A stretch of 14,968 nucleotides of DNA, from contig JAFQUU010000051.1 in the NCBI GenBank assembly GCA_017408305.1, positions 1 to 14,968 on the forward strand. The letters run 5' to 3'. Every line of letters starts with the position of its first letter. Position 1 is the first letter of the stretch. The notes below the pieces were generated by a model, which saw only the letters and a list, made by a program, of their open reading frames with translations, ran no database searches and had not been told where the DNA came from. Source of the stretch: Clostridia bacterium (GTDB taxonomy: Bacteria; Bacillota; Clostridia; Christensenellales; UBA1242). The translations under genes were made by a program, and so were the position numbers. This document shows positions 13,951-14,968 of the stretch, piece by piece.

Positions 13951-14460
13951 TTACACTAACTCAATAATAACGCGTTGTGCACCATCGCCTCTACGATTAT
14001 CAAGTTTGATAATGCGTGTATAGCCACCACCTGTGCCAAGTTCTTTTGCACGAGTAGCATATTTTGGTGCGTACACATTAAAGATTTTTTCTAGTAATGG
14101 ATGTTTGATGTCAACTGTACGAGCTTTAAATGTTGCTTTGCTTTCTTTTGGTTGACGCTGTTCTTGAATGTCATAAACATAAGACATAATTGCACGGCGT
14201 GCAGTTAATTTTTTTGGACCATCGTTAATTACTTCGTGGTCTGCTTTTACGCCCTTGTCATCTTTAATGGTTTTAACAACCTTTACAGTGTCTTCGTAAG
14301 AGTTGATTGCAATTGTGATAAGCTTTTCAGCTTCTCTTTGAACAGATTTTGCACGTGCCTGAGTTGTTTCAATTTTACCGTACCACAACAAATTTGTTAC
14401 TTGGTTACGAATAAGTGCTCTTCTTTGTTTAGAAGGCAAACCTAGTTTATCGTTTCCCAT
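13951..14460 (-). CDS. rplQ: Large ribosomal subunit protein bL17, with internal insertions
   Basis: Binds 23S rRNA near the peptide exit tunnel of the 50S subunit. Core motifs are KLGLPSKQRRALIRNQVTNLL (residues 5-25), GKIETTQARAKSVQREAEKLITIA (28-51), and the C-terminal GGYTRIIKL with RRGDGAQRVIIELV (156-169). The protein is 169 residues, while most bacterial L17 proteins are about 115 to 130. The excess lies in two insertions relative to the standard form: about residues 53-84 (a lysine- and aspartate-rich stretch before ARRAIMSYVYD) and about 99-119 (before HPLLEKIFN), plus a few residues at 138-143. The reading frame is intact with conserved ends, so this is a lineage variant rather than damage. 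AAGGAG lies 6 bases before the ATG, and the gene starts 11 bases after rpoA, as is usual in the alpha operon. Confidence 0.96.
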   Translation of the reverse strand: MGNDKLGLPSKQRRALIRNQVTNLLWYGKIETTQARAKSVQREAEKLITIAINSYEDTVKVVKTIKDDKGVKADHEVINDGPKKLTARRAIMSYVYDIQEQRQPKESKATFKARTVDIKHPLLEKIFNVYAPKYATRAKELGTGGGYTRIIKLDNRRGDGAQRVIIELV

Positions 14461-14471
14461 TTTTTCTCCTT

Positions 14472-14968
14472 TTAATCCTCTTCTTCTGGGCGTAATGCAA
14501 GCCCGTAAGTCTCAAGTTTTTGAATTACTTCTTCTATAGATTTAAGTCCAAGGTTCCTAACTTTCAACATATCTGATTTTGATTTAGAAACCAAATCTTC
14601 AACAGTGTTGATGTTTGCACGCTTCAAACAGTTGTATGAACGCACAGAGAAATCCATTTCTTCAATTGGAAGAGTAAGCACTTTTGTTTGAACATCTTCG
14701 TCTTTAGAAACCAAAACATTCATATCAGAAAATTTTTCTGACATTTCCATAAACAAGTTTACATGTTCATGAATAATCTTTCCTGCAAGAGCGACTATTT
14801 CTTTTGCAGTAATCGCACCATTTGTTTTAACTTCCAAAGTTAATTTATCCAAATCAATGTTTTGACCAACACGCGTGTTTTCAACATTGAAGTTTACACG
14901 TGTAACAGGGGAATACAAACTGTCGATTGCAATATAATCAAGTGTGTCAATTCTTTCTTTATTAAGAA
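14472..14968 (-). CDS. rpoA: RNA polymerase alpha subunit, N-terminal part beyond window
   Basis: The alpha subunit assembles RNA polymerase through its N-terminal domain and contacts UP-element DNA and activators through its C-terminal domain. Only the last 165 or so codons are in the window; the frame is open to the right edge. The visible part includes IDTLDYIAIDSLYSPVTRVN, then the NVENTRVGQ segment that ends the N-terminal domain, a linker rich in acidic residues, and a complete C-terminal domain with SVRSYNCLKRANINTVEDL (including the DNA-binding Arg) and KVRNLGLKSIEEV. The TTG at 14916-14918 is an internal leucine, since conserved sequence continues upstream. It is followed 11 bases later by rplQ and then by the operon terminator. 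Confidence 0.97.
   Translation of the reverse strand, partial: LNKERIDTLDYIAIDSLYSPVTRVNFNVENTRVGQNIDLDKLTLEVKTNGAITAKEIVALAGKIIHEHVNLFMEMSEKFSDMNVLVSKDEDVQTKVLTLPIEEMDFSVRSYNCLKRANINTVEDLVSKSKSDMLKVRNLGLKSIEEVIQKLETYGLALRPEEED

Noticed and set aside
14472..14918. TTG at 14916-14918 as the start of rpoA
   Set aside because: The conserved alpha sequence IDTLDYIAIDS continues in frame to the right edge of the window.
1..14968. Mobile element, CRISPR array, phage, toxin-antitoxin or defence system
   Set aside because: I saw no transposase, integrase, spaced direct repeats, terminal inverted repeats or defence-type domains. The genes are mostly core functions in ordinary transcription units.

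Overview
The window is a low-GC bacterial chromosomal segment that looks like housekeeping DNA of an uncultured Clostridia-like Firmicute. This is an inference from the protein repertoire: a Clostridia-type GluRS, HemZ, dCTP deaminase and RNA polymerase alpha C-terminal domain, an alpha-L17 ribosomal junction, strong AAGGAG-type ribosome sites on several genes, and abundant short hairpin-plus-U-tract terminators. TGA is used as a stop (recJ ends in TGA overlapping the next ATG), so the Mycoplasma/Spiroplasma code is unlikely.

Layout, left to right: a 5'-truncated gltX (+) runs convergently into valS (-), which encodes an archaeal-type valyl-tRNA synthetase. Upstream of valS on the minus strand are a small two-helix membrane protein and dcd (dCTP deaminase). 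Divergent from dcd is a FabG-like short-chain reductase (+), which shares a bidirectional terminator with cmk (cytidylate kinase, -). A tRNA-Thr(CGT) gene (+) is divergent from cmk, with overlapping promoters. Next, all on the minus strand, come a membrane acyltransferase, a recJ-hemZ pair coupled by an ATGA overlap, a small single-helix membrane protein, an SGNH-type hydrolase, a 12-helix MFS-like transporter, and the rplQ-rpoA end of the ribosomal alpha operon (rpoA runs off the right edge).

Functional themes are translation (gltX, valS, tRNA-Thr, rplQ), transcription (rpoA), pyrimidine nucleotide supply (dcd, cmk), DNA repair (recJ), and envelope or transport functions (acyltransferase, small membrane proteins, MFS, perhaps the SGNH hydrolase). 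Nearly every gene or gene pair has its own promoter and terminator. No mobile element, CRISPR array, phage, toxin-antitoxin or defence cluster is visible. No intergenic stretch exceeds 300 bases.

The most interesting signal is regulatory. Four genes (the FabG-like reductase, cmk, the acyltransferase and the MFS transporter) have a predicted -10 box ending exactly 6 bases before the ATG and no usable Shine-Dalgarno site, which predicts leaderless mRNAs. Neighbouring genes have SD sites and leaders. Other points of note are the archaeal-type ValRS without a T-box, a bL17 with two internal insertions, a HemZ lacking its N-terminal domain, and two dyad symmetries placed over promoters.
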